Positions 6,971 through 16,301 of a stretch of DNA of 64,000 nucleotides are shown piece by piece. The notes under the pieces were generated by a model, which ran no database searches, was not told the origin of the DNA, and saw only the letters and a list, made by a program, of their open reading frames with translations. This stretch comes from Arcobacter vandammei (lineage in GTDB: Bacteria > Campylobacterota > Campylobacteria > Campylobacterales > Arcobacteraceae), in NCBI RefSeq assembly GCF_016106035.1, contig NZ_JADKPZ010000001.1:62001-126000 (forward strand), read 5' to 3'. Position numbers and translations under genes: made by a program. Each line of letters begins with the position of its first letter. Position 1 is the first letter of the stretch.

Positions 6971-6971
6971 T
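6966..6971 (+). promoter_or_regulatory. -10 box TATAAT for rpmE
   Basis: TATAAT overlaps the miaA stop codon and lies about 79 bp before rpmE. The short inverted repeat AGCA/TGCT around 6999-7012, followed by T7, may fold in the leader, but it is weak. Confidence 0.5.
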
Positions 6972-7049
6972 CGCAACTCAAAAGTTTATCAAAGGACAGC
7001 AAAGACCTGCTCTTTTTTTAGACAAGAATTAAAAATTAAGGAAAATGGA

Positions 7050-7253
7050 ATGAAAAAAGATATTCATCCAGATTACAAAGTATGTCAAGTTTCTTGTGCA
7101 TGCGGAAATAGCTTCGAGACAAAATCAAATACTGAAACTTTAAGAGTTGATATTTGTTCATCTTGTCACCCATTCTTCACAGGAGAGCAAAAACTTGTTG
7201 ATGCTGCTGGAAGAGTTGAGAAATTCAAAGCTAAATATAGTATGGCTAAATAA
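7050..7253 (+). CDS. rpmE: 50S ribosomal protein L31
   Basis: A 67-residue zinc-ribbon-type L31 with the family start [10 protein letters not shown] and the cysteine set CQVSCACGN...[11 protein letters not shown], which makes it the zinc-containing (C+) form. It starts a run with rsmI and rlmB: translation, rRNA processing and modification together. An AAGGAAAA precedes the ATG. Confidence 0.96.
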   Translation: MKKDIHPDYKVCQVSCACGNSFETKSNTETLRVDICSSCHPFFTGEQKLVDAAGRVEKFKAKYSMAK

Positions 7254-7262
7254 TACAACACT

Positions 7263-8084
7263 ATGTTGTGCCTAGTTCCAACACCAATAGGAAACCTTGA
7301 GGATATGTCCCAAAGGGCTTTAACAGCCCTATTGGAAGCGGAACTAATTTTTTGTGAAGATACAAGAGTAACAAAAAAACTTCTAAATCTTTTAAGTGAA
7401 AAATACAGTTTAGATTTTTCTAATAAAGAGTTCAAATCTTTTCATTCTCATAATGAAAAAGAGATAATAAATAGCTTATCAAAAGATACTTTTTCTAAAA
7501 ATGTTGTTTATTGTAGTGATGCAGGAATGCCTTGTATTAGTGATCCTGGTGCTTCTTTAGTAGAGTGGTGCATAAAAAATGATGTAGCTTATGATGTAAT
7601 TCCTGGAGCAAATGCAGTAGTTACAGCTTTTGCTATGAGTGGATTTACAAGTACAGAGTTTACTTTTTTTGGTTTTTTAGACCATAAAGGAGTTTCTAGG
7701 GCTTCAAAGCTAGATGAAGTTTTAAATAGTAGCAGAGCCTCTATTTTATATGAATCTCCACATAGACTTATAAAACTTCTTGAAGAATTAAATAAAAAAG
7801 AGCCAAATAGAACAATATTTTTAGCAAAAGAGATAAGTAAAAAGTATCAAACAACATATAAAAATAGTGCCAAAAACTTATATGAAGAGTTAAAAAGCTG
7901 TGAAATAAAAGGCGAATGGGTAGTGGTGATTGAAGCAAAAGAAAAATTTGGCTTTAATCTTGAATTAGAAGATATTCTTCCTTTAGATATTGCACCTAAA
8001 ATAAAAGCAAAACTAATTGCAAAACTTAGTGGTGAAAATATAAAAGATGTTTATCAAAAATTATTGGATAAAATCGCAAAATGA
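7263..8084 (+). CDS. rsmI: 16S rRNA (cytidine-1402 2'-O)-methyltransferase RsmI
   Basis: RsmI methylates C1402 in the decoding centre. The 273-residue protein has the tetrapyrrole-methylase fold: LVPTPIGNLEDMSQRAL at the N-terminus, CEDTRVTKKLL, SDAGMPCISDPG and PGANAVVTA. It starts 10 bp after rpmE with no Shine-Dalgarno. The start codon lies in a small hairpin, ACAACA (7255-7260)/TGTTGT (7264-7269), so it probably depends on ribosomes arriving from rpmE. It overlaps rlmB by 4 bp. Confidence 0.94.
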   Translation: MLCLVPTPIGNLEDMSQRALTALLEAELIFCEDTRVTKKLLNLLSEKYSLDFSNKEFKSFHSHNEKEIINSLSKDTFSKNVVYCSDAGMPCISDPGASLVEWCIKNDVAYDVIPGANAVVTAFAMSGFTSTEFTFFGFLDHKGVSRASKLDEVLNSSRASILYESPHRLIKLLEELNKKEPNRTIFLAKEISKKYQTTYKNSAKNLYEELKSCEIKGEWVVVIEAKEKFGFNLELEDILPLDIAPKIKAKLIAKLSGENIKDVYQKLLDKIAK

Positions 8085-8770
8085 TAGTATATGGAAAACA
8101 AATAGTACTTTATGTACTTGACAAACACCCAAATTTAGTAGAAGAGATTTTTTTATCAAAAGATATTGATAGCAAACTTTTCTCAAGATTTGCAAAATTA
8201 AATAAAAAAATTCATAAAGTTGATAACCAAAAAGCACAAGCTTTAGCAAAAGGTGGTAACCACCAAGGACTAATTTTAAAACTTAGTGATTATAATTACA
8301 CTTCTTTAAAAGATTTAAAAAATATGAATTTCATTGTAGTTTTAGATGGTCTTACAGATGTTGGAAATATTGGTGCAATTGCAAGAACTTGCTACTCTTT
8401 AGGAATAGATGGGATGATAGCAGCTGATGTAAAAACTGTAAATAACTCTGGAACTATACGAACTAGTGCTGGAGCTTTACTTGATTTACCTTTTGGGATT
8501 CATCCAAGAAGTATTGATTTAGCAAGTGAGTTAAAAGATGCAGGTTTTGCATTAATTGGTGCAACAATGGATGGAATTGATCTGAAAAAATATGGGAAAA
8601 TAGAAAAAACGGATAAAGTTGCTCTATTTTTAGGAAATGAGGGCGAAGGAATTAGCCCAAAAGTTGCAAAAAAATTAGATTTAAAAGTATCAATTAAAAT
8701 GGAAAAAGAGTTTGATTCTCTAAATGTATCTGCCGCTGCTGCTATTTTGATTTATAATTTAAAAAGATAA
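8081..8770 (+). CDS. rlmB: 23S rRNA (guanosine-2'-O-)-methyltransferase RlmB (SpoU/TrmH family)
   Basis: The 229-residue protein has an N-terminal RNA-binding substrate domain (residues 1-70) and a SpoU methyltransferase domain with motif 1 (DVGNIGAIARTCYSLG), motif 2 (LFLGNEGEGI) and motif 3 (SLNVSAAAAILIYNL). RlmB methylates G2251 in the 23S peptidyl-transferase loop; the exact target here is inferred from family. It is coupled to rsmI by an ATGA overlap. Confidence 0.88.
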   Translation: MIVYGKQIVLYVLDKHPNLVEEIFLSKDIDSKLFSRFAKLNKKIHKVDNQKAQALAKGGNHQGLILKLSDYNYTSLKDLKNMNFIVVLDGLTDVGNIGAIARTCYSLGIDGMIAADVKTVNNSGTIRTSAGALLDLPFGIHPRSIDLASELKDAGFALIGATMDGIDLKKYGKIEKTDKVALFLGNEGEGISPKVAKKLDLKVSIKMEKEFDSLNVSAAAAILIYNLKR

Positions 8771-8797
8771 AATATATAACTAAAATAAAAAGAGGAT

Positions 8798-9601
8798 ATG
8801 ATGAAAAAATTACTATTAAGTGCTATTTTATGTGCAAGTCTAAATGCAGATATAAATCAAGCAGTTTTAGGAATTTTAGGGAGTAGTGATTATAACACTC
8901 ACAAAAATTTAATAAATCATATCTTTAAAAATGAGAAAGATTTTTATACAAATGGTAAATTAGATTATTCAAAAATAACTGCTGAACTTGATAAAAATAA
9001 TCTTTTAAAAGCTACTCAAAACACAAGTGCAAATGAGATAACTTTTAATTTCAATACAAATCCTAAAATTTCATTTAAAAATATGAATGATATTTTAAGA
9101 GCTGTTGGGATTTCAAACTATACAACAAAAAGTCAAACAACAATTGATAACCAACTACAATGGAGTATAAAAGTACAAACCGCAGCCGCCATTAACCCTC
9201 TTAAAATATCAAATGAACTTAAAAGTGCAAATTGCAGAGTTATTGATATAAAAAAAGAGGGAAATAAGCTGAGTTATTATATTGACTCAAGTAAGGCTTC
9301 AATCTATAAGGCTGAAAATTTAGTTACTCAAAAAGAGCTAACTTTAAAAAGAGCTTCAAGACCATATTATGTAGAGTTGGGAAATGTTTATAGAGTAAAT
9401 ATAAACTCTAATGCAGGTAATAATTGGTATCCACTGGTTACCTTTTATGACAGTGGTTTTAATGCAATTGAAGTAGTTGAAAAAGAGAATTTAGAAAAAA
9501 GTTTAAAACTTGTAGTACCAAATGGTGCAAAGTTTATGAAAATTGATGATTTATATGCCCTAACAAATATTAAAAATGGGCTTACTATTACTAAGGAGTG
9601 A
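8798..9601 (+). CDS. Conserved-looking secreted or periplasmic protein of unknown function
   Basis: A 267-residue protein with a short signal peptide (MMKKLLLSAILCASLNA, cleavage near residue 17). The mature part is mixed alpha/beta with one cysteine (ANCRVI) and no domain I recognise. RBS is AGAGGA. It lies between rlmB and the aminotransferase, whose Shine-Dalgarno overlaps its last codons, so the genes may be cotranscribed. Confidence 0.75.
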   Translation: MMKKLLLSAILCASLNADINQAVLGILGSSDYNTHKNLINHIFKNEKDFYTNGKLDYSKITAELDKNNLLKATQNTSANEITFNFNTNPKISFKNMNDILRAVGISNYTTKSQTTIDNQLQWSIKVQTAAAINPLKISNELKSANCRVIDIKKEGNKLSYYIDSSKASIYKAENLVTQKELTLKRASRPYYVELGNVYRVNINSNAGNNWYPLVTFYDSGFNAIEVVEKENLEKSLKLVVPNGAKFMKIDDLYALTNIKNGLTITKE

Positions 9602-9606
9602 TAAAA

Positions 9607-10818
9607 ATGTTTCCAGAAATTGAATTTGAACGAATGAAAAGACTTCCAAACTATGTATTTGCAGAAGTAAATGCTATAAAAATGGAAGCTAGAAGAAATG
9701 GTATTGATGTTATAGATTTTTCTATGGGAAACCCTGATGGAGAAACACCAAAACATATTGTTGAGAAATTAAGAGAAGCTTCAACTAAACCAAAAAACTA
9801 TGGATATAGTGCAAGTATTGGAATATACAAATTAAGACTTGCAATTTGTAACTGGTATAAAAGAAAATATAATGTTGATTTTTTAGATCCAGATAAACAC
9901 GCTTGTGCAACAATGGGTTCTAAAGAGGGTTATGTACATTTGGTTCAAGCTATTGTAAATGTTGGAGATGTTGCTGTTGTTCCAGACCCAACATATCCAA
10001 TTCACTCTTATGCATTTATGCTAAATGGTGCAGCTATTCATAAGTTTGAGTTAGTATTTGATAATGAATTTAAAGTGGATGAAGAGCTATTTTTCAAAAG
10101 CTTACAAAAAACAATAGATGAGTCAATTCCAAAAGTAAAATATGTAGTTGTAAACTTCCCACATAATCCATCTTGTGCTACTGTTACACCAGAGTTTTAT
10201 GACAAACTTGTAGCAATGGCAAAAAAAGAGAGATTTTATATAATTTCTGATATTGCTTATGCTGATATTACTTTTGATGGATATAAAACTCCTTCAATTT
10301 TTCAAGCTGAAGGTGCTTTAGATGTTGCTGTTGAGTGCTTTACTCTTAGTAAATCATACAATATGGCTGGATGGAGAGTTGGTTTTGTTGTTGGAAATGA
10401 AAAACTTGTAGGTGCTTTAAAAAGAATTAAATCATGGCTAGATTATGGGATGTTTGCTCCAATTCAAATAGCAGCAACTGTTGCTCTTGATGGTCCTCAA
10501 GATTGTGTTGATGAGATAGTTTCTAAATATGAAAAAAGAAGAAATGTTATGCTTCAAGCTTTTGAAGAGGCTGGTTGGAAAATGGATAAACCAAATGCTT
10601 CTATGTTTATTTGGGCAAAAATTCCAGAAAAGGCTCAGCATTTAGGAAGTTTAGAGTTTTCTAAACAACTTTTAAGAGAAGCTCAAGTAGCTGTTAGTCC
10701 TGGAATTGGATTTGGACATTATGGTGATAAATATGTAAGAATTGCTCTAATCGAAAATGAAAAAAGAATTAGACAAGCTGCAAAAAATATAAAAAGATAT
10801 TTAAAAACATTAGAATAG
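9607..10818 (+). CDS. Class I/II PLP-dependent aminotransferase (LL-diaminopimelate/alanine type)
   Basis: The start is ATG 9607, 8 nt after AAGGAG; an in-frame GTG at 9598 lies inside that Shine-Dalgarno and is rejected. The 403-residue fold-type I enzyme has NPDGETPKHIV, DPTYPIHSYAFM, NFPHNPS, the PLP-lysine region TLSKSYNMAGWRVGF and a C-terminal RIALIENEKRIRQA. Related proteins in this phylum are usually annotated as LL-diaminopimelate or aspartate/alanine aminotransferase, and the sequence alone does not decide the substrate. A terminator follows. Confidence 0.85.
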   Translation: MFPEIEFERMKRLPNYVFAEVNAIKMEARRNGIDVIDFSMGNPDGETPKHIVEKLREASTKPKNYGYSASIGIYKLRLAICNWYKRKYNVDFLDPDKHACATMGSKEGYVHLVQAIVNVGDVAVVPDPTYPIHSYAFMLNGAAIHKFELVFDNEFKVDEELFFKSLQKTIDESIPKVKYVVVNFPHNPSCATVTPEFYDKLVAMAKKERFYIISDIAYADITFDGYKTPSIFQAEGALDVAVECFTLSKSYNMAGWRVGFVVGNEKLVGALKRIKSWLDYGMFAPIQIAATVALDGPQDCVDEIVSKYEKRRNVMLQAFEEAGWKMDKPNASMFIWAKIPEKAQHLGSLEFSKQLLREAQVAVSPGIGFGHYGDKYVRIALIENEKRIRQAAKNIKRYLKTLE

Positions 10819-10822
10819 GCAA

Positions 10823-10846
10823 GGCTTTGTTCTCAAAGCCCTTTTG
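10823..10846 (+). terminator. Intrinsic terminator after the aminotransferase
   Basis: GGCTTTG (10823-10829) and CAAAGCC (10834-10840) form a perfect 7-bp stem with a 4-nt loop, followed by CTTTTG. Confidence 0.7.
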
Positions 10847-10886
10847 TTCGCACGAGGCGAAATTTCACTTCGTTGCATGATTTTTG

Positions 10887-10926
10887 CTACTTTTTAGAAG
10901 ATTTTATATCTTCGCTAAAAAAGTAG
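10887..10926 (+). promoter_or_regulatory. Long imperfect hairpin in the hom upstream region
   Basis: CTACTTTTTAGAAGAT pairs with ATCTTCGCTAAAAAAGTAG with a small bulge and a TTTAT loop. It lies between the aminotransferase terminator and the hom leader hairpin. It might be a second terminator, a repeat element or part of the hom leader. Confidence 0.4.
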
Positions 10927-10932
10927 AAAGAT

Positions 10933-10972
10933 ATGAAAACGGTTCCTTTTAAATAGGAACTATTTAAAAGGA
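10933..10972 (+). promoter_or_regulatory. Candidate translational attenuator in front of hom
   Basis: TCCTTTTAAATA (10944-10955) pairs perfectly with TATTTAAAAGGA (10961-10972), burying the hom Shine-Dalgarno AAAAGGA. A competing smaller stem, GTTCC (10942-10946) with GGAAC (10956-10960), excludes it. A seven-codon frame MKTVPFK (ATG 10933, TAG 10954-10956) covers the left arm, so a ribosome on it would open the large stem. The structure is seen; its use as a switch is inference. Confidence 0.45.
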
Positions 10973-10981
10973 TAAATAAAG

Positions 10982-12244
10982 ATGCTAAAAGTTGGAATTA
11001 TAGGAGTTGGAACAGTTGGAACAAGTGTTGCAAATATTTTAAAAGACAACAAAAATATTATCACAGCACGAGCTGGAATTGAGATTGTTCCAACTCTTGG
11101 AGTAGTTTCAAATTTAGACAAAAAAAGAGATGTTGAAATTGAGCTTACAACTGATATTAATAGAGTTTTAGAAGATGATAGTATTGATATTGTTGTTGAG
11201 CTTATGGGTGGAGTTGAAAAACCTTATGAAATTGTAAAAAAAGCTTTGGAAAAAGGAAAAGCAGTGGTTACTGCAAACAAAGCACTTTTGGCATATCATA
11301 GATATGAACTTCAAGAACTAGCAGGTGATACACCATTTGAGTTTGAAGCTTCAGTTGCTGGTGGAATTCCAATAATAAATGCTCTAAGAGATGGATTAAG
11401 TGCAAATCATATTCAAAGTATTCAAGGAATTATGAACGGAACTTGTAACTATATGCTTACAAAAATGATAAATGAGGGTGCAAGTTACGATGCAATTTTA
11501 AAAGAAGCACAAGATTTAGGTTATGCTGAAGCTGATCCTACTTTTGATGTTGGTGGTTTTGATACAGCTCATAAACTTCTTATTCTTGGCTCTATTGCTT
11601 ATGGAATAGATGTAAAACCTGAAGATATTTTAATTGAAGGTATTCAAAATATTAAGCAGACAGATATAGAGTTTGCAAAAGAGTTTGAGTACAATATAAA
11701 ACTTCTTGGAATTGCAAAAAAAGTTGATAATCAAATAGAACTTAGAGTTCATCCTGTTTTAATTCCTCAAGATAAAATGATAGCAAAAGTTGATGGAGTT
11801 ATGAACGGAGTTTCAGTTATTGGTGATAAAGTTGGAGAAACTATGTTTTATGGAGCAGGTGCTGGTGGAGATGCAACAGCTAGTGCTGTTATTGCAAATA
11901 TAATTGATATTGCACGAAAAGGAAAAGGCTCACCAATGCTAGGTTTTGAAAAACAAGTAGGAGCAAAACCAACTTTAATGCCAAAAGATGAGATAAAAAC
12001 AAAATATTATTTAAGACTTGAAGTTGCAGATAAAAGTGGAACTTTGGCAAAAGTTGCAAAAGTTTTTGGAGATAATGAAATCTCAATTGAAAATATGATG
12101 CAAAAATCAAAAAAAGAACAAAAAGCAAACTTGCTTCTTACAACTCACACTTGTGTTGAAAAATCTATTTTAAAAGCAATAAATGAACTTGAAAACTCTG
12201 GTGTTGTTCTTAAAAAACCTGCGATGATAAGAATAGAAGATTAA
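10982..12244 (+). CDS. hom: Homoserine dehydrogenase
   Basis: Reduces aspartate semialdehyde to homoserine, the branch to threonine and methionine. The 420-residue protein has an N-terminal NAD(P)-binding domain (GIIGVGTVGTSVA, residues 4-17), the catalytic region with VTANKALLA and GGIPIINALRDG, NGTCNYMLTKM, AEADPTFDVGG, and a C-terminal ACT regulatory domain (about 345-420), implying threonine feedback. Upstream hairpins may control translation. Confidence 0.96.
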   Translation: MLKVGIIGVGTVGTSVANILKDNKNIITARAGIEIVPTLGVVSNLDKKRDVEIELTTDINRVLEDDSIDIVVELMGGVEKPYEIVKKALEKGKAVVTANKALLAYHRYELQELAGDTPFEFEASVAGGIPIINALRDGLSANHIQSIQGIMNGTCNYMLTKMINEGASYDAILKEAQDLGYAEADPTFDVGGFDTAHKLLILGSIAYGIDVKPEDILIEGIQNIKQTDIEFAKEFEYNIKLLGIAKKVDNQIELRVHPVLIPQDKMIAKVDGVMNGVSVIGDKVGETMFYGAGAGGDATASAVIANIIDIARKGKGSPMLGFEKQVGAKPTLMPKDEIKTKYYLRLEVADKSGTLAKVAKVFGDNEISIENMMQKSKKEQKANLLLTTHTCVEKSILKAINELENSGVVLKKPAMIRIED

Positions 12245-12257
12245 AAAATCTTCTATT
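12232..12257 (+). terminator. Terminator overlapping the hom stop codon
   Basis: AATAGAAGATT (12232-12242) and AATCTTCTATT (12247-12257) form a perfect 11-bp stem with an A4 loop, overlapping the TAA. The T tail is short, so termination may be partial. Confidence 0.55.
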
Positions 12258-12281
12258 TATCTACTATAAAAATAAATTAAA

Positions 12282-12299
12282 GTAACCATTTTGTAACCA
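12282..12299 (+). promoter_or_regulatory. Pho-box-like direct repeat upstream of pstS
   Basis: GTAACCA, four bases (TTTT), GTAACCA: a perfect 7-4-7 direct repeat, the same geometry as the PhoB box (two 7-bp repeats with a 4-bp spacer, 11-bp period). It lies 41 bp before the pstS ATG, and a PhoB-type response regulator is encoded in the same cluster. The base sequence differs from the E. coli box. Confidence 0.6.
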
Positions 12300-12340
12300 A
12301 AACTTTCTAAACTTCCATAAATAAAATTTTAGGAAGAAAA

Positions 12341-13396
12341 ATGAATTTCAAGAAATCATCTATCGTTTTAATGGCAAGTGCCGTTTTAGCAACAAGTTTA
12401 AGTGCAAGAGAGCAGATTAAAATTGTTGGTTCATCAACAGTTTATCCTTTCTCATCAAGTGTAGCTGAAGAGTTTGGAGCAACTACAAAATATCCAACTC
12501 CAGTAGTAGAATCAACAGGAACAGGTGGTGGAATGAAGCTATTTTGTGCTGGAGTTGATATAAATACACCAAGTATTGCAAATGCTTCAAGGCAGATGAA
12601 AAAAAGCGAGTTTGAAGCTTGTAAAGAAAATGGTGTTACAGATATTACTGAAGCTTTGATTGGTTTTGATGGAATTGCTATTGCACAAAGTTCTAAAATA
12701 AAATCATTTAATATAACAAAAGAGCAACTTGCTCTTGCTCTTGCAAAAGAAGTTCCATCAGCTGATGGAAAATTTTTAGTAGCAAATCCATATAAAAAAT
12801 GGTCAGATATTAGCTCATCTTTACCAAATAGAGAGATTATAGTTTATGGTCCTCCAAAATCTTCAGGTACAAGAGACTCATTTGAAGAGATGATTTTACA
12901 AGCTGTTTTTTCAAAAATGCCACTTTTTACAGATTTATACAAAAAAGATGAAAAAGCAAATAAAAAATATAAATCATATAGTGAGATAAGAACAGATGGA
13001 GTTTATGTAGAAAGTGGTGAAAATGACAACTTAATAGTACAAAGACTTACAAAAAATGAAGCAGCTATTGGGATATTTGGATACTCATTTTTAACTGAAA
13101 ATCAAGATAAAATGGTAGCACTTAGTATTGATAATATCTTACCAACAGTTGAAAATATCTCTAGCTCTAAATATCCAGTTGCAAGATCTATGTATTTTTA
13201 TATAAAAAATGAACACAATAAAACAAACCCTGCACTACAAGAGTTTGCAAATCTTTTTATGAGTGAAAAGATGATTGCAGATGATGGGATCTTAACTGAA
13301 ATTGGATTAATTCCTCTAAATGAAAAAGATAGAAAAAATGCACAAGATATAGTAAAAAATAGTCAAAAACTAAAACTTGAAAGTTTAAACCACTAA
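12341..13396 (+). CDS. pstS: Phosphate ABC transporter, substrate-binding protein PstS
   Basis: A 351-residue exported protein: signal peptide about residues 1-22 (ending SLSAREQ), then IVGSSTVYPFSSSVAEEF and ESTGTGGGMKLFCAG, and the phosphate-contact region GPPKSSGTRDSFEEM. It binds phosphate in the periplasm and hands it to PstCA. It is the first gene of the pst cluster, behind a Pho-box-like repeat and an AGGAAG ribosome site. Confidence 0.94.
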   Translation: MNFKKSSIVLMASAVLATSLSAREQIKIVGSSTVYPFSSSVAEEFGATTKYPTPVVESTGTGGGMKLFCAGVDINTPSIANASRQMKKSEFEACKENGVTDITEALIGFDGIAIAQSSKIKSFNITKEQLALALAKEVPSADGKFLVANPYKKWSDISSSLPNREIIVYGPPKSSGTRDSFEEMILQAVFSKMPLFTDLYKKDEKANKKYKSYSEIRTDGVYVESGENDNLIVQRLTKNEAAIGIFGYSFLTENQDKMVALSIDNILPTVENISSSKYPVARSMYFYIKNEHNKTNPALQEFANLFMSEKMIADDGILTEIGLIPLNEKDRKNAQDIVKNSQKLKLESLNH

Positions 13397-13405
13397 GGAT
13401 AGATT

Positions 13406-14338
13406 TTGACAAATAGTTTTAATAAAGCAAAATATAGAAGAGAGCTAAATGAAAAGCTTATAAAAGCTACTTTGATTTTAGCTGCAGCTATATCTATTTT
13501 GACAACTTTTGGGATTTTATTCTCAATTTTATTTGAAGCGATAGAGTTTTTCAAGCTAAGAAGTTTTTGGTACTTTCTTACAGGTACAACTTGGAGTCCA
13601 GGGACTACAAATAGCCAGTTTGGTGCATTGCCAATATTTGCTGGAACATTTGTAATAACTATTATTGCACTTCTTGTAGCCATTCCTATTGGACTTGGAA
13701 GTGCTATATATTTAAGTGAATATGCAAGTAAAAATACAAGAGATTATCTAAAACCTATTTTGGAAATTCTTGCTGGTATTCCAACTGTTGTTTATGGATT
13801 TTTTGCAGCTATTACAGTTGCACCATTTGTTGTAAAAGTAGCAAACTTTTTTGGACTTGAAGCCACTTTTAATAGTGCTTTAGCATCTGGAGTTGTTATG
13901 GGAATTATGATTATTCCTTTGGTTTCATCTTTAAGTGATGATGTAATATGTGCTGTTCCAGACTCTCAAAGAAAAGCGGCTTTTGGTTTAGGTTTAACAC
14001 AAGCAGAAACTATAAAAAACATTGTACTTCCTAGTGCCTTACCTGGAATTATTTCAGCTTGTTTGTTAGCACTTTCAAGAACTTTGGGTGAAACTATGAT
14101 TGTAGTTATGGCAGCTGGATTGCGACCAAATTTATCTATAAATCCACTTGAAGATATGACAACAGTTACAGTAACCATTGTAAACTCTTTGGTTGGAGAT
14201 TTTGAGTTTAACTCTCCTGAGACTTTAAGTGCATTTGCATTGGGGCTTATGCTATTTATTGTAACTTTGATTTTAAATATGGTTTCACTAAAACTTATTA
14301 GAAAATTCAAAGAGAAATATAAAGTGAATACATTATGA
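13406..14338 (+). CDS. pstC: Phosphate ABC transporter permease PstC
   Basis: A 310-residue inner-membrane permease with about six helices and the BPD_transp_1 signature (EILAGIPTVVYGFFAA...; GLGLTQAETIKNIVLPSALPGI). The start is TTG 13406, positioned 6-7 nt after AAGGAT; no ATG fits. It overlaps pstA by 4 bp. Confidence 0.93.
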   Translation: MTNSFNKAKYRRELNEKLIKATLILAAAISILTTFGILFSILFEAIEFFKLRSFWYFLTGTTWSPGTTNSQFGALPIFAGTFVITIIALLVAIPIGLGSAIYLSEYASKNTRDYLKPILEILAGIPTVVYGFFAAITVAPFVVKVANFFGLEATFNSALASGVVMGIMIIPLVSSLSDDVICAVPDSQRKAAFGLGLTQAETIKNIVLPSALPGIISACLLALSRTLGETMIVVMAAGLRPNLSINPLEDMTTVTVTIVNSLVGDFEFNSPETLSAFALGLMLFIVTLILNMVSLKLIRKFKEKYKVNTL

Positions 14339-15522
14339 TAAAAATTAAAAGAAGACGAAAAAAAAGAAACCCTTTTTATGATGCAAGTCTTAAAAAAAGG
14401 CATAAAAGTGCAAAAAGATTTAAGAGATTTACTCTTACTTCTTTGATATTTTCAGTGGCTTTTTTGGCATTTTTTCTATTTGATATGACTACAAAAGCTA
14501 TTCCAGCTTTTAATATAGCATATATAAAAGTTGATGTAAGTTTCAATGAAAAATCTTTAGAAGATACAAGATTTGCAGTTTCAAAAGAGTATAGAGCTTT
14601 GGTTTCAAGAGTAGCTTTAAGAGATATTCCAAATATTTTAAAAGAGAATCCAGAGTATTTGAACAGCACTCAAAGTTTGTGGTTACTTGCAAATTCTCAA
14701 GTAGATCAATATCTGAAAAATCATAACAACACTTTAAAAGATAAAGAGATAGCACTTGTTGAAGAGTTAAAAAATAATAATTTAATTGAAAATAGATTTA
14801 ATACTCTATTTTTTATAAATGGAGATTCAAAAATACCTGAAAATGCTGGTTTTTTCTCAAGTATTATTGGTTCTATTTTAACTTTGATTATAACGATGGC
14901 TGTAGCATTTCCAATAGGAGTTATGACAGCAATTTATCTTGAAGAGTTTGCAAGTGATAATAAATTTACAAGATTTATAGAGATAAATATAAATAATCTT
15001 GCCGCAATTCCTTCAATACTTTTTGGGCTTTTAGGACTTGCAATTTTTATAAATTTATTTGGGCTTCCTAGAAGTTCACCTTTGGTTGGGGGATTAACTC
15101 TTGCACTTATGACTTTGCCAATAATAATTGTAAGTTCAAGAGCTGCTTTAAGAGCAGTTCCAGATAGTATTAGACAAGCTGGGTATGGATTGGGATTAAA
15201 TAAAATTCAAGTAACAAAAGACCATGTGCTTCCACTTGCATTTCCTGGAATTATGACAGGTTCAATTATAGGTTTAGCACAAGCTATGGGAGAAACTGCA
15301 CCACTAATCATTATTGGAATGATAGCCTTTATTCCAGATGCTCCAAATATGATTACAAGTGCAGCAACAGTTATGCCAGCACAAATCTTTACATGGGCTG
15401 GTATGCCTGAGGGTATGTATATAGAAAAAACAGCAGCTGGAATTTTGGTGCTTTTATCAATATTGATTTCACTAAATGCAGTTGCAATTTATTTGCGAAA
15501 AAAATTTGAAGTAAAATGGTAA
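14335..15522 (+). CDS. pstA: Phosphate ABC transporter permease PstA
   Basis: The 395-residue protein is longer than typical PstA (about 280-300 residues). A strongly basic N-terminus ([10 protein letters not shown]...) and one membrane helix (about 32-52) are followed by a roughly 110-residue polar, probably periplasmic segment. The usual permease domain comes after that ([40 protein letters not shown]). ATGA overlap with pstC. Confidence 0.92.
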   Translation: MIKIKRRRKKRNPFYDASLKKRHKSAKRFKRFTLTSLIFSVAFLAFFLFDMTTKAIPAFNIAYIKVDVSFNEKSLEDTRFAVSKEYRALVSRVALRDIPNILKENPEYLNSTQSLWLLANSQVDQYLKNHNNTLKDKEIALVEELKNNNLIENRFNTLFFINGDSKIPENAGFFSSIIGSILTLIITMAVAFPIGVMTAIYLEEFASDNKFTRFIEININNLAAIPSILFGLLGLAIFINLFGLPRSSPLVGGLTLALMTLPIIIVSSRAALRAVPDSIRQAGYGLGLNKIQVTKDHVLPLAFPGIMTGSIIGLAQAMGETAPLIIIGMIAFIPDAPNMITSAATVMPAQIFTWAGMPEGMYIEKTAAGILVLLSILISLNAVAIYLRKKFEVKW

Positions 15523-15530
15523 GGATAGAG

Positions 15531-16301
15531 ATGAATACAAATAACAAATCAAAAATAGATGTAAAAAAACTAAATCTATTTTATGGTTCAAATCAAGCAC
15601 TTTTTGATATAGATTTAAATCTATATCAAAATAAAATTACAGCACTTATTGGACCATCTGGTTGTGGAAAATCTACATTTTTAAGATGTATAAATAGAAT
15701 GAATGATTTAATAAATAGTGTAAAAATAGATGGAAAAATAGTAATTGATAGAAAAAATATCTACGATAAAGATGTAGATGAAGTAAGTGTGCGAAAAAGA
15801 GTTGGAATGGTTTTTCAACAACCAAACCCTTTTGCAAAATCTATTTATGATAATGTTGCTTACGCACCTTTAAAACATGGACTTGTAAAAAAAGGAAAAG
15901 AGTGTGATATGTTGGTTGAAAACTCACTAATAAAATCTGGGCTTTGGAATGAAGTAAAAGATAAACTCCAAAATCCTGGAACTTCTCTTAGTGGCGGGCA
16001 ACAGCAAAGGCTTTGTATTGCACGAACTATTGCCATAAAACCAGAGATTATTTTAATGGATGAGCCAACAAGTGCCTTAGATCCAATAAGTACAGAAAAA
16101 ATAGAGGCACTAATGCTAGAACTAAAAAAAGATTACACAATTGTAACAGTAACTCACAATATGCAACAAGCAGCAAGAGTGGCTGATTATACAGCTTTTT
16201 TTCACTTAGGAAAATTAATAGAGTATGATGAAACACAAACTATTTTTATAAATCCTAGCAATAAAAAAACAGAAGATTATATTACAGGGAGATTTGGATA
16301 A
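15531..16301 (+). CDS. pstB: Phosphate ABC transporter ATP-binding protein PstB
   Basis: The start is set at ATG 15531, directly after AAGGATAGAG, rather than the ATG at 15516. The 256-residue ATPase has Walker [11 protein letters not shown]-loop VFQQPNPF, signature LSGGQQQR and Walker [14 protein letters not shown]. It energises PstCA. It overlaps phoU by one base (stop TAATG). Confidence 0.96.
   Translation: MNTNNKSKIDVKKLNLFYGSNQALFDIDLNLYQNKITALIGPSGCGKSTFLRCINRMNDLINSVKIDGKIVIDRKNIYDKDVDEVSVRKRVGMVFQQPNPFAKSIYDNVAYAPLKHGLVKKGKECDMLVENSLIKSGLWNEVKDKLQNPGTSLSGGQQQRLCIARTIAIKPEIILMDEPTSALDPISTEKIEALMLELKKDYTIVTVTHNMQQAARVADYTAFFHLGKLIEYDETQTIFINPSNKKTEDYITGRFG

Noticed and set aside
6999-7020. 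Intrinsic terminator between miaA and rpmE
   Set aside because: AGCA/TGCT before T7 gives only a 4-bp stem, too weak to call.
9598-9606. GTG start for the aminotransferase at 9598
   Set aside because: It lies inside the AAGGAG ribosome site of the ATG at 9607 and overlaps the preceding stop codon.
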